Shown piece after piece: positions 1-6,626 of a DNA stretch of 13,758 bases (positions are counted from its first letter, which is position 1; each line of letters starts with the position of its first letter). The position numbers and the translations under genes are program-made. Below the pieces are notes generated by a model. That model saw nothing but the letters and a program-made list of their open reading frames with translations. It was not told the DNA's origin and made no database searches. Source of the DNA: an uncultured Clostridium sp. (GTDB lineage Bacteria > Bacillota > Clostridia > Clostridiales > Clostridiaceae); NCBI RefSeq assembly GCF_937920395.1, contig NZ_CALEVF010000215.1, positions 1 through 13,758 of the forward strand, in the 5' to 3' direction.

Positions 1-49
1 TACGAGATAGAGGCGGTGACTGGAGTTCAGACGTGTGCTCTTCCGATCT
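1..49 (+). other. Illumina adapter contamination (P7 end, index, read-2 primer site)
   Basis: Positions 1-8 read TACGAGAT, the end of the P7 flow-cell oligo. Positions 9-15 (AGAGGCG) look like a 7-nt index, a length used in Meyer/Kircher-type indexing primers. Positions 16-49 match the read-2/index primer site, beginning GTGACTGGAGTTCAGACGTG and ending GCTCTTCCGATCT. This is synthetic sequence left at a contig end and carries no biology. Native DNA begins at about position 50. Confidence 0.98.
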
Positions 50-1143
50 GAGTAAGGACATCAATGGTACTAGTTATTGGCACGGCTACACTTGCGGCTT
101 TAATTGGCGCTGGTGGACTTGGAGAACTGATTCTTCTTGGAATTGATCGTAATGACAATAGTTTGATTTTAATTGGAGCAATCGCAGCGGCACTTCTTGC
201 AATTATTTTTGATGCTATGCTTAGCCTTCTAGAAAAAGCTTCATTAAAAAAAACAATGATAGCTATTTCTTTAGGTAGTATTATTATTGCATCGATTGTT
301 ATTGCACCATATTTTTTTGCGCAAAAGAAAGAAATTACGATTGCAGGTAAACTTGGTTCAGAACCTGAAATATTAATTAATATGTATAAGCTAATGATTG
401 AAGATGAAACAAACCTTACTGTAAAGTTAAAACCTGGAATGGGTAAAACTAGCTTTCTTTTTAATGCTCTAAAATCAGGAGATATTGATATATATCCAGA
501 ATTTACAGGTACAGCACTTGAAACTTTTGTAAAAGAGAGAGCAAAAAGCCATATTCCAAATCAGGTATACGCGCAGGCACGTATTGGAATGGATAAAAAT
601 TTTAGCATGCAGCTTCTAAAGCCTATGAAGTACAACAATACTTATGCTATTGCAGTACCGGCTAGTTTTGAAAAAAAATACAACCTTAATAATATATCAG
701 ATTTAAAAAATGTAGAAAATAAAGTTAAAGCAGGATTTACACTTGAGTTTACGGACCGTGAAGATGGTTATAAGGGTCTTCAAAAGACTTATGGAGTGAA
801 CTTTGATAACATAAAAACTATGGAACCTAAATTACGTTATACTGCCATAAAAGCTGGTGATATTAACTTGGTAGATGCATATTCTACAGATAGTGAACTT
901 TCACAATATAATATGAAAGTATTAAAAGATGATAAGCAATTTTTTCCACCATATCAAGGTGCACCACTTATGCTTAAGAAAACACTTGAAAATTATCCGG
1001 AGCTTAGTAAGCCATTGAATAAATTAGCAGACAAGATTACAGACAGTGAAATGAGTAATATGAATTATAAGGTTAATGTAAAAGGTGAATCAGCTTTAGA
1101 AGTTGCAAAAGAGTACCTTAAAAAGGAAGGTTTATTAAAATAA
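50..1143 (+). CDS. Glycine betaine/carnitine/choline-type ABC transporter, permease-substrate-binding fusion (5' partial)
   Basis: This is the C-terminal part of an osmoprotectant (OpuC/OpuB-like) ABC importer in which the permease is fused to the substrate-binding domain. The reading frame is open from position 52, and the TGA at 49-51 is created by the adapter junction. The ATG at 64 is therefore an internal Met: the preceding codons give V-R-T-S and the family's last permease segments continue with IGTATLAALIGAGGLGE. Counting from that Met, there are membrane segments at about 1-25, 36-54 and 66-86. An extracytoplasmic ProX/OpuAC-type domain follows from about residue 90 (AGKLGSEPEILINMYK) to the end (359), including the GDIDIYPEFTGTALE motif. 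Full-length fusions are about 500 residues, so roughly the first 140-150 are missing; the ATPase gene probably lies upstream. It would import compatible solutes under osmotic stress. The solute itself cannot be assigned from what is seen. Confidence 0.9.
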
Positions 1144-1234
1144 AATTATTGTATAATAAGAGTTTGATAATTATCCTATATAATCAATTTTTAATATACA
1201 TTATACAAGAATAAAAAAACATATTTTACATTAT

Positions 1235-1263
1235 TTGATTTTATAACTGGCTGAGAATATAAT
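1235..1263 (+). promoter_or_regulatory. Sigma-A type promoter of the flavodoxin/polyferredoxin operon
   Basis: A -35 box TTGATT (1235-1240) and a perfect -10 box TATAAT (1258-1263) are separated by 17 bp. The predicted start is near 1270, about 50 nt before the start codon. No competing promoter of similar quality was seen in the 170-bp gap after the ABC transporter gene. Confidence 0.65.
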
Positions 1264-1265
1264 AA

Positions 1266-1289
1266 AGATAGTTGTAGAAACAACTATCT
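1266..1289. promoter_or_regulatory. 24-bp palindrome over the transcription start, candidate operator
   Basis: AGATAGTTGT (1266-1275) and ACAACTATCT (1280-1289) are a perfect 10-bp inverted repeat around AGAA. The repeat begins 2 bp after the -10 box and covers the predicted start point, the classic place for a repressor operator. It is not followed by a T-tract on the plus strand, so it is a poor terminator in the direction of the operon. A MarR- or TetR-type regulator is plausible but none is encoded in the window. It could also act as a 5' mRNA hairpin. Confidence 0.5.
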
Positions 1290-1319
1290 AGAAAATAAGC
1301 GAGTTAATGGAGGATGATT

Positions 1320-2264
1320 ATGTTAAATACATTAATAATTTATGAAGGTAAATATGGTACTTCGAAAAAGACTGCAGAGATTGTAGCTTATATACTTGGT
1401 AACACTAAAGTTTGCACTGTAGAAAAAGCTCCAAAGGACTTAGAAAACTATCAAAATATTATTTTTGTTTTTGGATTTTATGCTTATGACACAGCGAAAA
1501 TGATTAAATCTTATGTGAATGAATTTAAAAAGCAGATTAGTATTAAAAATATAGGCATTATAGGTGTAGGAATATCTAATTTTGATTTCCCAAAACAAAT
1601 AAAGGAATTTGCTACATTATTAAAACGAAATGAAGATATTTCTGACTTTGTAGAAGGGGAATTACGTATTAACAAGCTCTCTAAAGATGATTATAATTCA
1701 CTTAAAATGTTTAGTGAAAAATTAGATATGCCATTTAAAGATTGTGGTAAGTTTAAAACAGAAAATGTAATTGCTGTGGCTGAAAAATTCACGAAAATTA
1801 TGAAAACACCTGATTTGAAAATGCCTAACAATTTACTTGCTAAAGAAATTGATTTATTTATAATAAAGCATAATACTTGTGCATTAGCAACAGGAATAGG
1901 TACATTTGTAAGATGTACACCAATAGAGTATCAATATTATAAGGGTAAATTCTATATAATTACAGAGGGAGGAATGAAATTTAAAGGAATTATTCAAAAT
2001 AAAACTGTATCTATGAGTATAGCTGATGAGTATAAAAGCATGAAAGATTTAAAAGGGTTACAAATATCAGGGTTAGCTAAAATAGTACCCTCATTTAATG
2101 AAGAATATTTTGAAGTGTTTAAATCAAAAGGGATTGAATTAAGTGCATTAGAAAAATTGCCTATAGAGTTATATCTAATTAAGGTTATACCACAAAAATT
2201 TGAGTTTCTAAATGCCGACTTTAAGAAAAACAACTTTAACTCTAAACAAGTACTTACATGTTAA
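1320..2264 (+). CDS. Two-domain flavoprotein: flavodoxin-like domain fused to a pyridoxamine 5'-phosphate oxidase-like split barrel
   Basis: The start is placed at ATG 1320, six bases after GGAGG (1309-1313); the earlier in-frame ATG at 1314 touches that site and is less likely. The product is 314 residues. Residues 1-150 look like a flavodoxin fold: strand TLIIYEG, phosphate-binding loop KYGTSKKTAE (about 11-20), then strands IIFVFGF (47-53) and IGIIGVGIS (78-86), similar to the flavodoxin_5/HemG group. Residues 170-300 look like a PNPOx-type FMN-binding barrel: LLAKEIDLFIIKHNTCALAT, EYQYYKGKFYIITEGG, LQISGLAKIV. It is probably a cytoplasmic electron carrier or flavin reductase with two FMN sites. 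The polyferredoxin gene follows after 31 bp, so the two probably form one electron-transfer unit. Substrate and partners are unknown. The domain assignment is from fold motifs only. Confidence 0.75.
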   Translation: MLNTLIIYEGKYGTSKKTAEIVAYILGNTKVCTVEKAPKDLENYQNIIFVFGFYAYDTAKMIKSYVNEFKKQISIKNIGIIGVGISNFDFPKQIKEFATLLKRNEDISDFVEGELRINKLSKDDYNSLKMFSEKLDMPFKDCGKFKTENVIAVAEKFTKIMKTPDLKMPNNLLAKEIDLFIIKHNTCALATGIGTFVRCTPIEYQYYKGKFYIITEGGMKFKGIIQNKTVSMSIADEYKSMKDLKGLQISGLAKIVPSFNEEYFEVFKSKGIELSALEKLPIELYLIKVIPQKFEFLNADFKKNNFNSKQVLTC

Positions 2265-2295
2265 TTTCATTGATATTTAAAGGGGCGAAAAATTA

Positions 2296-3363
2296 ATGAA
2301 ATCTAATAAAAATATTGAACTTAGAATTTTAAAGGCTATTCTCTGGATATATATAATCTTATGTATTTTAATAGCAGGATTAAATTATGGATATGTAAGT
2401 AGAGCTACACCCAAAGTAGCATCATTTATAACGTGGCTATGGCAATTTTATGAAAACTGGGTAAAGACTTTGTTCATAATTATTGGCAGTTTCCTTACAA
2501 TTAGAATTATAGGAACTTCTAAAAGAACAGTAATGAGAAAAAGAAACTTAATTGGGTTTATAGTTTCCGCACTAATTGTACACATTTCGTTGCCTATACT
2601 CCTTAATAACAAAGAATTATATTTCTTTGCTATGCCATTGCCATGGACAACGCTACCTTTACAGCTGCTATTTCCGAAATCGTCTTTTTATCTCAGTAGT
2701 TATCCAATTTGGGGAGAAGCTGGTATATCAGCCGCTCTTATATTTTATTTTTGTGTCAGCATTGTTGTTTTAGTAGGAACCTTATTATTTGGCAGGCGAT
2801 TGCAATGTTCAACCCTATGTTTGTTTAATGGTTTTGCTTCGGAGGTATTTGATCCGGTAATTCCTCTAATTGGGAAAAATAAAAAATTAAAGCCAATCTC
2901 AATTAAAATTTTTTCAATTCTAAGATGGGCATTTTTATCAATTTCAGTATTTTTTACTGTTTGGTGGGTTTTGTTATTATTAGGAATCCCGATAATAGGA
3001 AATATCCAGATAATTAGTAAAATTGAAAACTATAAGTATCTCACTACAGAACTGCTCATAGCAATGTTTTTTTGGGTGGCATTTATTGGTAGAGGTTATT
3101 GCTATTATTGTCCATTAGGAACAGTCTTATCTTTCCTAGGGAAAATAGCTGGTCAAAGAATTATTACCAATAAGTCTAAATGTATACAATGTGGCCAATG
3201 TAATCAAGCATGTCCAATGTCGATTGATATTAAGAGCAAGGCTAAGAATGGTGATGCGGTAATAAACATTCGTTGTGTTGGCTGTGGCCACTGTGTAGAT
3301 GTTTGCCCAGTTAAAACACTTGGTTATTCAACAAAATTTTTAAAGTGGAAAAATAAATTCTAG
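2296..3363 (+). CDS. Membrane-bound polyferredoxin, NapH/CcoG-like 4Fe-4S protein
   Basis: This 355-residue protein has about six membrane segments (roughly 10-33, 55-72, 84-103, 142-165, 204-235 and 250-268). Its C-terminal soluble ferredoxin domain has two [4Fe-4S] sites: C296-x2-C299-x2-C302-x3-C306-P and C327-x2-C330-x2-C333-x3-C337-P. It also carries the membrane-proximal Cys pairs of the NapH/NosR/RdxA-type Fer4_5 domain, C171-x3-C175 (after GRRLQ) and C269-x2-C272 (GYCYYCPLG). Such proteins pass electrons between the membrane (quinol, or an ion-motive partner) and soluble redox proteins. The ribosome binding site AGGGGCG (2280-2286) is 9 bases before the ATG. It follows the flavoprotein gene by 31 bp, with no terminator seen between, so the two are probably cotranscribed. 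No Nap, Nos, Nqr or cytochrome oxidase genes are nearby, so the physiological pathway is open. Confidence 0.85.
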   Translation: MKSNKNIELRILKAILWIYIILCILIAGLNYGYVSRATPKVASFITWLWQFYENWVKTLFIIIGSFLTIRIIGTSKRTVMRKRNLIGFIVSALIVHISLPILLNNKELYFFAMPLPWTTLPLQLLFPKSSFYLSSYPIWGEAGISAALIFYFCVSIVVLVGTLLFGRRLQCSTLCLFNGFASEVFDPVIPLIGKNKKLKPISIKIFSILRWAFLSISVFFTVWWVLLLLGIPIIGNIQIISKIENYKYLTTELLIAMFFWVAFIGRGYCYYCPLGTVLSFLGKIAGQRIITNKSKCIQCGQCNQACPMSIDIKSKAKNGDAVINIRCVGCGHCVDVCPVKTLGYSTKFLKWKNKF

Positions 3364-3380
3364 CAATGACGCTAGGATTT
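3355..3380. terminator. Bidirectional hairpin between the convergent polyferredoxin and sigK genes
   Basis: AAATTCTAGC (3355-3364) pairs with GCTAGGATTT (3371-3380) with one G-U wobble and a 6-nt loop. It overlaps the polyferredoxin stop codon. Read on the minus strand it is followed by AATTTATTTTT-like sequence (from 3358 down to 3346), a reasonable T-tract for ending sigK transcription. On the plus strand the tail (ATTCTTGCACTTTT) is weaker. A second 8-bp hairpin, 3400-3407 with 3416-3423, encloses the sigK stop codon. Confidence 0.5.
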
Positions 3381-3407
3381 ATTCTTGCACTTTTCCTATT
3401 AATCTAA

Positions 3408-4115
3408 CTATATATTTAGATTAGTATTATTTAATTCCTTATTAAGCTTCTTTAATACGGCCTTTTCAATTCTAGAAACGTAGGATCTAGAGATTCCTAG
3501 AATTAATGCAATTTCTCTTTGAGTTCGAGGGTTACCATCAACTAATCCATAGCGCATTTGAATTACTTTCTTTTCTCTATCATTCAAACCAATGTTTATC
3601 TTATTATAAATCTGTTTAAGTTGTATTTTACGTTCAACTATATCAATAATAGGATCCTCATCACTACTTAATATATCAATAAGAGATATCTCATTTCCAT
3701 CTCCATCAGTTCCAATAGGGTCCTGCAAGGACACATTACTTTTTGTTTTTTTATTATTCCTAATAAGCATGAGTATTTCATTTTCTATGCATCTTGAAAC
3801 ATAGCTTGCAAGTCTTATTCCTTTACCAGCATCAAATGTGTCAATGCCCTTAATAAGGCCCACAGATCCAATGGATATAAGATCGTCTACATCATTTCCT
3901 GAGTTGGAAAACTTTTTTACTATATGTGCAACTAGTCTCAAATTTCGTTCAACGAGTATTCCTTTAGCTAGTAAATCACCTTCCTCTAACTTTGTTAAAT
4001 AGAATTTTTCCTCTTCTTCACTTAATGGTTGTGGAAATGACGTGTTACCAGTTATATAAGCTGTTAGAAATGTAACGTTTCCAATTATATTTAACAAACT
4101 ATTTACGAAAAACAC
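3408..4115 (-). CDS. sigK: RNA polymerase sporulation sigma factor SigK (pro-sigma-K)
   Basis: This 235-residue sigma-70-family protein directs late mother-cell transcription (spore coat and cortex maturation). The signature FPQPLSEEEEKFY (27-39) is characteristic of SigK. Region 2 (ILVERNLRLVAHIVKKF at 53-69, then DDLISIGSVGLIKGIDTFD and YVSRCIENEILM) and region 4 (LNDREKKVIQMRYGL at 177-191; helix-turn-helix TQREIALILGISRSYVSRIEKAV at 198-220) are complete. A hydrophobic leader of about 19 residues precedes YITGN, matching the pro-sequence that SpoIVFB removes in Bacillus; cleavage between A19 and Y20 is inferred by analogy. The start is GTG, 8 bases from GGAGG (minus strand, 4124-4128). 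The gene is intact, with no skin-like insertion. This is the strongest organism marker in the window. Confidence 0.95.
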   Translation of the reverse strand: MFFVNSLLNIIGNVTFLTAYITGNTSFPQPLSEEEEKFYLTKLEEGDLLAKGILVERNLRLVAHIVKKFSNSGNDVDDLISIGSVGLIKGIDTFDAGKGIRLASYVSRCIENEILMLIRNNKKTKSNVSLQDPIGTDGDGNEISLIDILSSDEDPIIDIVERKIQLKQIYNKINIGLNDREKKVIQMRYGLVDGNPRTQREIALILGISRSYVSRIEKAVLKKLNKELNNTNLNI

Positions 4116-4144
4116 AAATGTATCCTCCTAATAGAGCTACTTAA

Positions 4145-4171
4145 TATAATATGATTTATTTTAGTAAGAGT
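4145..4171 (-). promoter_or_regulatory. Candidate sigma-K/sigma-E type promoter of sigK
   Basis: On the minus strand CATATTATA (4153-4145) fits the mother-cell sigma -10 consensus CATAnnnTA. An AC dinucleotide at 4171-4170 sits 16 nt upstream, where sigma-K promoters keep their minimal -35 AC. The predicted start would give a leader of about 20 nt. Such short motifs are common in AT-rich DNA. Autoregulation by sigma-K is known in Bacillus, which makes the site plausible. Confidence 0.35.
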
Positions 4172-4385
4172 ACCAGTACATAAAAATATAAAAATTTTAT
4201 ATATTTGGAAAATTAAAGGATATAAATGTAATATGTCGAATGCTAAATATATAGTATAAATATAACAACACTATAAACAATATTAGGTTAGATGGTAAAT
4301 CAATTAATTTTTTTATTGAAAAATGATACAAATTAAAATTCTTAAAATAGAAATCTCGAATTGCATAATTTAAAAAACTAAGGGA

Positions 4386-5825
4386 GTGGTTAATATTAAA
4401 GTTTTATTTGTGGCTTCTGAAGCATATCCTTTTATAAAAACTGGATGCGTTGGCGATATGGTGTATGAATTACCTAAAGCTCTAAGAAAGCTTGGAATTG
4501 ATGTTAGAGTAATTATACCTAAATACAGTGGTATTCCACTACTTCTTAAAAATTGTATGGAAACTATAGCTACTTTTACAGTAAAAGTTGGATGGAGGAA
4601 TAAGTATTGTGGTTTAGAATATTTAACTTATGATGATGTGCCTTACTATTTTATAGATAATGAATATTATTTTAAGAGACCTGAGGTATATGGATATTAC
4701 GATGATGGTGAAAGATTCTCTTATTTTTCAAAAGCAATATTAGAATCTATAAAATACATGGGAGATTTTATACCAGATATAATTCAGTGTAATAATTGGC
4801 AATGTGGAATTATACCACTTTTACTTAAAGACAAGTATAGTAAGGACATTAGATTTAATAAAATAAAGAGTATATTTACTATACATGATCTAAAAAATCA
4901 AGGAATATTTCCAAGAGAAATATTAAAAGAGTTATTAAATTTAGAGGAGGATTATTTTAATGAGGATGCACTGAAATTTCATGATTCTATATCTTTCATG
5001 AAAGGGGGAATTATTTTCTCAGATGCAGTAACTACTGTAAGTAATCCGTATGCACGAGAAATACAGGATTCTTATTATGAAGAAGGGTTAAGCGGATTAT
5101 TGTCCTCCAAAGCTGAAAAACTTTATGAAATTATAAATGGTATAGACTATGAACTCTACAATCCTAAATTGGATGAAAAAATATTTTGTAATTATGATTT
5201 ACAAAGTATAAAACAAAAGGTGAAAAATAAATTGAGCTTTCAAGAAGAACTATGTTTAACCGTTGATGAGGATATACCAATGGTGGGCATTGTAACTAGC
5301 AAAGTCAATCAAAAGGGTTTAGATTTAATTATAGATAAACTCCAAGAATTACTTAGCCTTGATATTCAAATAGTGTTGCTTGGTAATGGTGAAAAATATT
5401 ATGAAGATATATTTCAATTTTATGCCTCTAGATATCCAAGTAGGATATCAACAAATATTATTTTTGATGAAAAAACTGCACAAAGAATATACGCTGCTTC
5501 CGATATGTTTTTAATGCCGTCGTTAATTGAACCTGGTGGTATTGAAGAACTTATAGCATTGAAATATGGAAGTATTCCAATTGTTCACGAAACTGGAGGA
5601 TTAAAAGATCCTGTTATTTTTTATAGCAAATATACGGGTAATGGTAACTGTTTTTCTTTTAACAATTATAAGAGCGAGGAATTATTAGATGCAGTAAATA
5701 GAGCTCTAGATTTATATAAAGATAAAACGTCATGGAATAACTTAATTCGTAATGCCATGCTTTCAAACAATAGTTGGGAAATTTCAGCTAAAAAGTATAT
5801 GAAGTTATATAGTAATATAGTTTAA
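4386..5825 (+). CDS. glgA: Divergent glycogen synthase (GT5) family protein, possibly altered in activity
   Basis: This full-length GlgA-type glycosyltransferase has 479 residues, near the usual 475-480. Family landmarks are clear: KVLFVASEAYPFIKTG, DGERFSYFSKAILE, YELYNPKLD, QKGLDLI and HETGGLKDPV. GlgA normally adds ADP-glucose units to glycogen. Several conserved active-site positions differ here: KTGGL is KTGCV (C21), H-C-N-D-W is Q134-C-N-N137-W, the Arg of the SRLxxQKG motif is S305 (K310 is kept), and EPCG is E382-P-G384-G followed by E387-E388. Weakened, altered or non-catalytic function is therefore likely. No glgB/C/D/P genes flank it. The only GTG (4386) overlaps the ribosome binding site AGGGAG (4381-4386). 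Normal spacing and homology (I/M-K-V-L-F-V-A-S-E) point instead to ATT at 4395, a rare start codon. Its position beside sigK suggests, but does not show, a sporulation role. Confidence 0.85.
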   Translation: MVNIKVLFVASEAYPFIKTGCVGDMVYELPKALRKLGIDVRVIIPKYSGIPLLLKNCMETIATFTVKVGWRNKYCGLEYLTYDDVPYYFIDNEYYFKRPEVYGYYDDGERFSYFSKAILESIKYMGDFIPDIIQCNNWQCGIIPLLLKDKYSKDIRFNKIKSIFTIHDLKNQGIFPREILKELLNLEEDYFNEDALKFHDSISFMKGGIIFSDAVTTVSNPYAREIQDSYYEEGLSGLLSSKAEKLYEIINGIDYELYNPKLDEKIFCNYDLQSIKQKVKNKLSFQEELCLTVDEDIPMVGIVTSKVNQKGLDLIIDKLQELLSLDIQIVLLGNGEKYYEDIFQFYASRYPSRISTNIIFDEKTAQRIYAASDMFLMPSLIEPGGIEELIALKYGSIPIVHETGGLKDPVIFYSKYTGNGNCFSFNNYKSEELLDAVNRALDLYKDKTSWNNLIRNAMLSNNSWEISAKKYMKLYSNIV

Positions 5826-5845
5826 AAATATTGTAAGTAATAATT

Positions 5846-5851
5846 TATAAT
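5846..5851 (+). promoter_or_regulatory. -10 box for the downstream candidate RNA
   Basis: TATAAT is a perfect consensus -10 hexamer 34 nt upstream of the basal stem of the hairpin-rich segment. No good -35 was found: TTTAAA at 5821-5826 is 19 bp away. Predicted start is about 5858. Confidence 0.35.
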
Positions 5852-5857
5852 AAAATG

Positions 5858-5980
5858 CAAGGAAGCAAAATATGGAGTTAAGTATCTTAAAAAATGAGAG
5901 GGCCCCTTTTTAATAACATATTTTTGTTATTTAATCTGTACTTTAAGGGGAGCATATCAACAACTAAGATACTTTTTTTC
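5858..5980 (+). ncRNA. Candidate structured small RNA with intrinsic terminator, no family recognised
   Basis: Three nested helices are visible. P1: 5880-5889 (AAGTATCTTA) with 5965-5974, a perfect 10-bp stem running straight into a T7 tract (5973-5979), i.e. a terminator. P2: CCCCTT 5903-5908 with AAGGGG 5945-5950. P3: AATAACA 5912-5918 with TGTTATT 5925-5931 around a 6-nt loop. The purine-rich internal strand (5890-5902) and the 3' strand AGCATATCAACAAC (5951-5964) are unpaired and could be a binding surface. The GC-containing P2 stands out in this AT-rich DNA. It may instead be the structured 3' end of the glgA-like transcript, since it starts about 55 nt after that gene's stop. The motif matches no riboswitch, 6S, SRP or tmRNA pattern that I can recall. 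Confidence 0.5.
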
Positions 5981-6236
5981 AGTCCTAAATGTTAAATAGG
6001 ATAATATCTATATTAAATTCTCTTAAAATTTTTATTGGATAACATAAAGTTACTTGAATAAATACTATTGGACAATAGTAGATTGAATACGGTTTCTTGA
6101 ACAATTTCAAGTCATATATAAAATATTAACAAAATGTTCACAATGTGAAACGATTTCTGTAAATTTATACCATGGGAACTTTTATTTAACTGGACTATTA
6201 TGATATTATAAATAAAAGTTAATAGGAGGTCGTTTT
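5981..6236. other. Intergenic segment with palindromes upstream of a small ORF
   Basis: No coding sequence is evident. The segment holds a perfect 8+2+8 palindrome, TACTATTG-GA-CAATAGTA (6063-6080); a 6-bp hairpin CTTGAA/TTCAAG (6096-6111); and the dyad TTCAC-AAT-GTGAA (6137-6149). These could be operator sites or leader hairpins for the 53-codon ORF that begins at 6237. The promoter sequences are weak, with TATTAT/TATAAA near 6204-6212 as the best -10 candidates. Confidence 0.4.
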
Positions 6237-6398
6237 ATGATAAAATTATTTAAAGAGGTATTTAGTAAAGAGAATATGAGAAATGTTGGTGCGTTAAATT
6301 ATCTAATAAGTTCAGGTGGATCAAAGGATGCTGTTATATTGTACCATGAAGTTATTAATAAAAATGACAATGAATTAGATATGAAAAAAGTTTCATAG
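6237..6398 (+). CDS. Small 53-residue protein of unknown function
   Basis: ATG 6237 lies 7 bases after a near-perfect AGGAGG (6224-6229), and the frame stays open for 53 codons to TAG. The product begins MIKLFKEVFSKENMRNVGAL and contains NYLISSGGSKDAVILYHEVI. It is charged and probably helical at both ends, with no signal peptide and no long hydrophobic stretch. I do not recognise the family. The strong ribosome binding site in an otherwise non-coding stretch is the main argument that it is translated. The stop codon lies in a T-rich hairpin-like region (AAAAAAGTTT 6384-6393 with imperfect AAAGCTTTTTT 6409-6419), which may end the transcript. It stands alone, with no obvious partner gene. Confidence 0.5.
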   Translation: MIKLFKEVFSKENMRNVGALNYLISSGGSKDAVILYHEVINKNDNELDMKKVS

Positions 6399-6626
6399 TT
6401 TTAGCGAGAAAGCTTTTTTATTGAAAGAATTAATTTTGAATATCCTTCCAATATATTCGAATAAAAAACAGAAGTTTTTCTTAATGTCTCACCTATAAAA
6501 TAGTTCTAACAGTTCTTTGAGTTTATCTTTCGTTTCAATCGATCATATTTTATTAAATTTAAAATAAAGGCTATGTTAAAGCACAATGTTGAATTTGTAA
6601 ACAGAGTAAACAAAAAATTTATAATT

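Noticed and set aside
1314..1319. ATG at 1314 as start of the flavoprotein
   Set aside because: It directly abuts GGAGG (1309-1313). ATG 1320 has normal 6-base spacing.
1994..2233. Antisense open frame inside the flavoprotein gene
   Set aside because: No ribosome binding site or family signature; it is a shadow of a well-supported gene. The same holds for frames at 2576-2773, 7583-7774, 8744-8935, 9089-9304, 12087-12311 and 13375-13566.
4364..4372. CATAATTTA as a sigma-K promoter for the glgA-like gene
   Set aside because: It fits CATAnnnTA, but no AC is correctly spaced and transcription would begin on the ribosome binding site.
6420..6545. Remnant of a minus-strand gene
   Set aside because: Only short frames split by stops, of low complexity (K, E, L, I), with no recognisable motif and no start signals.
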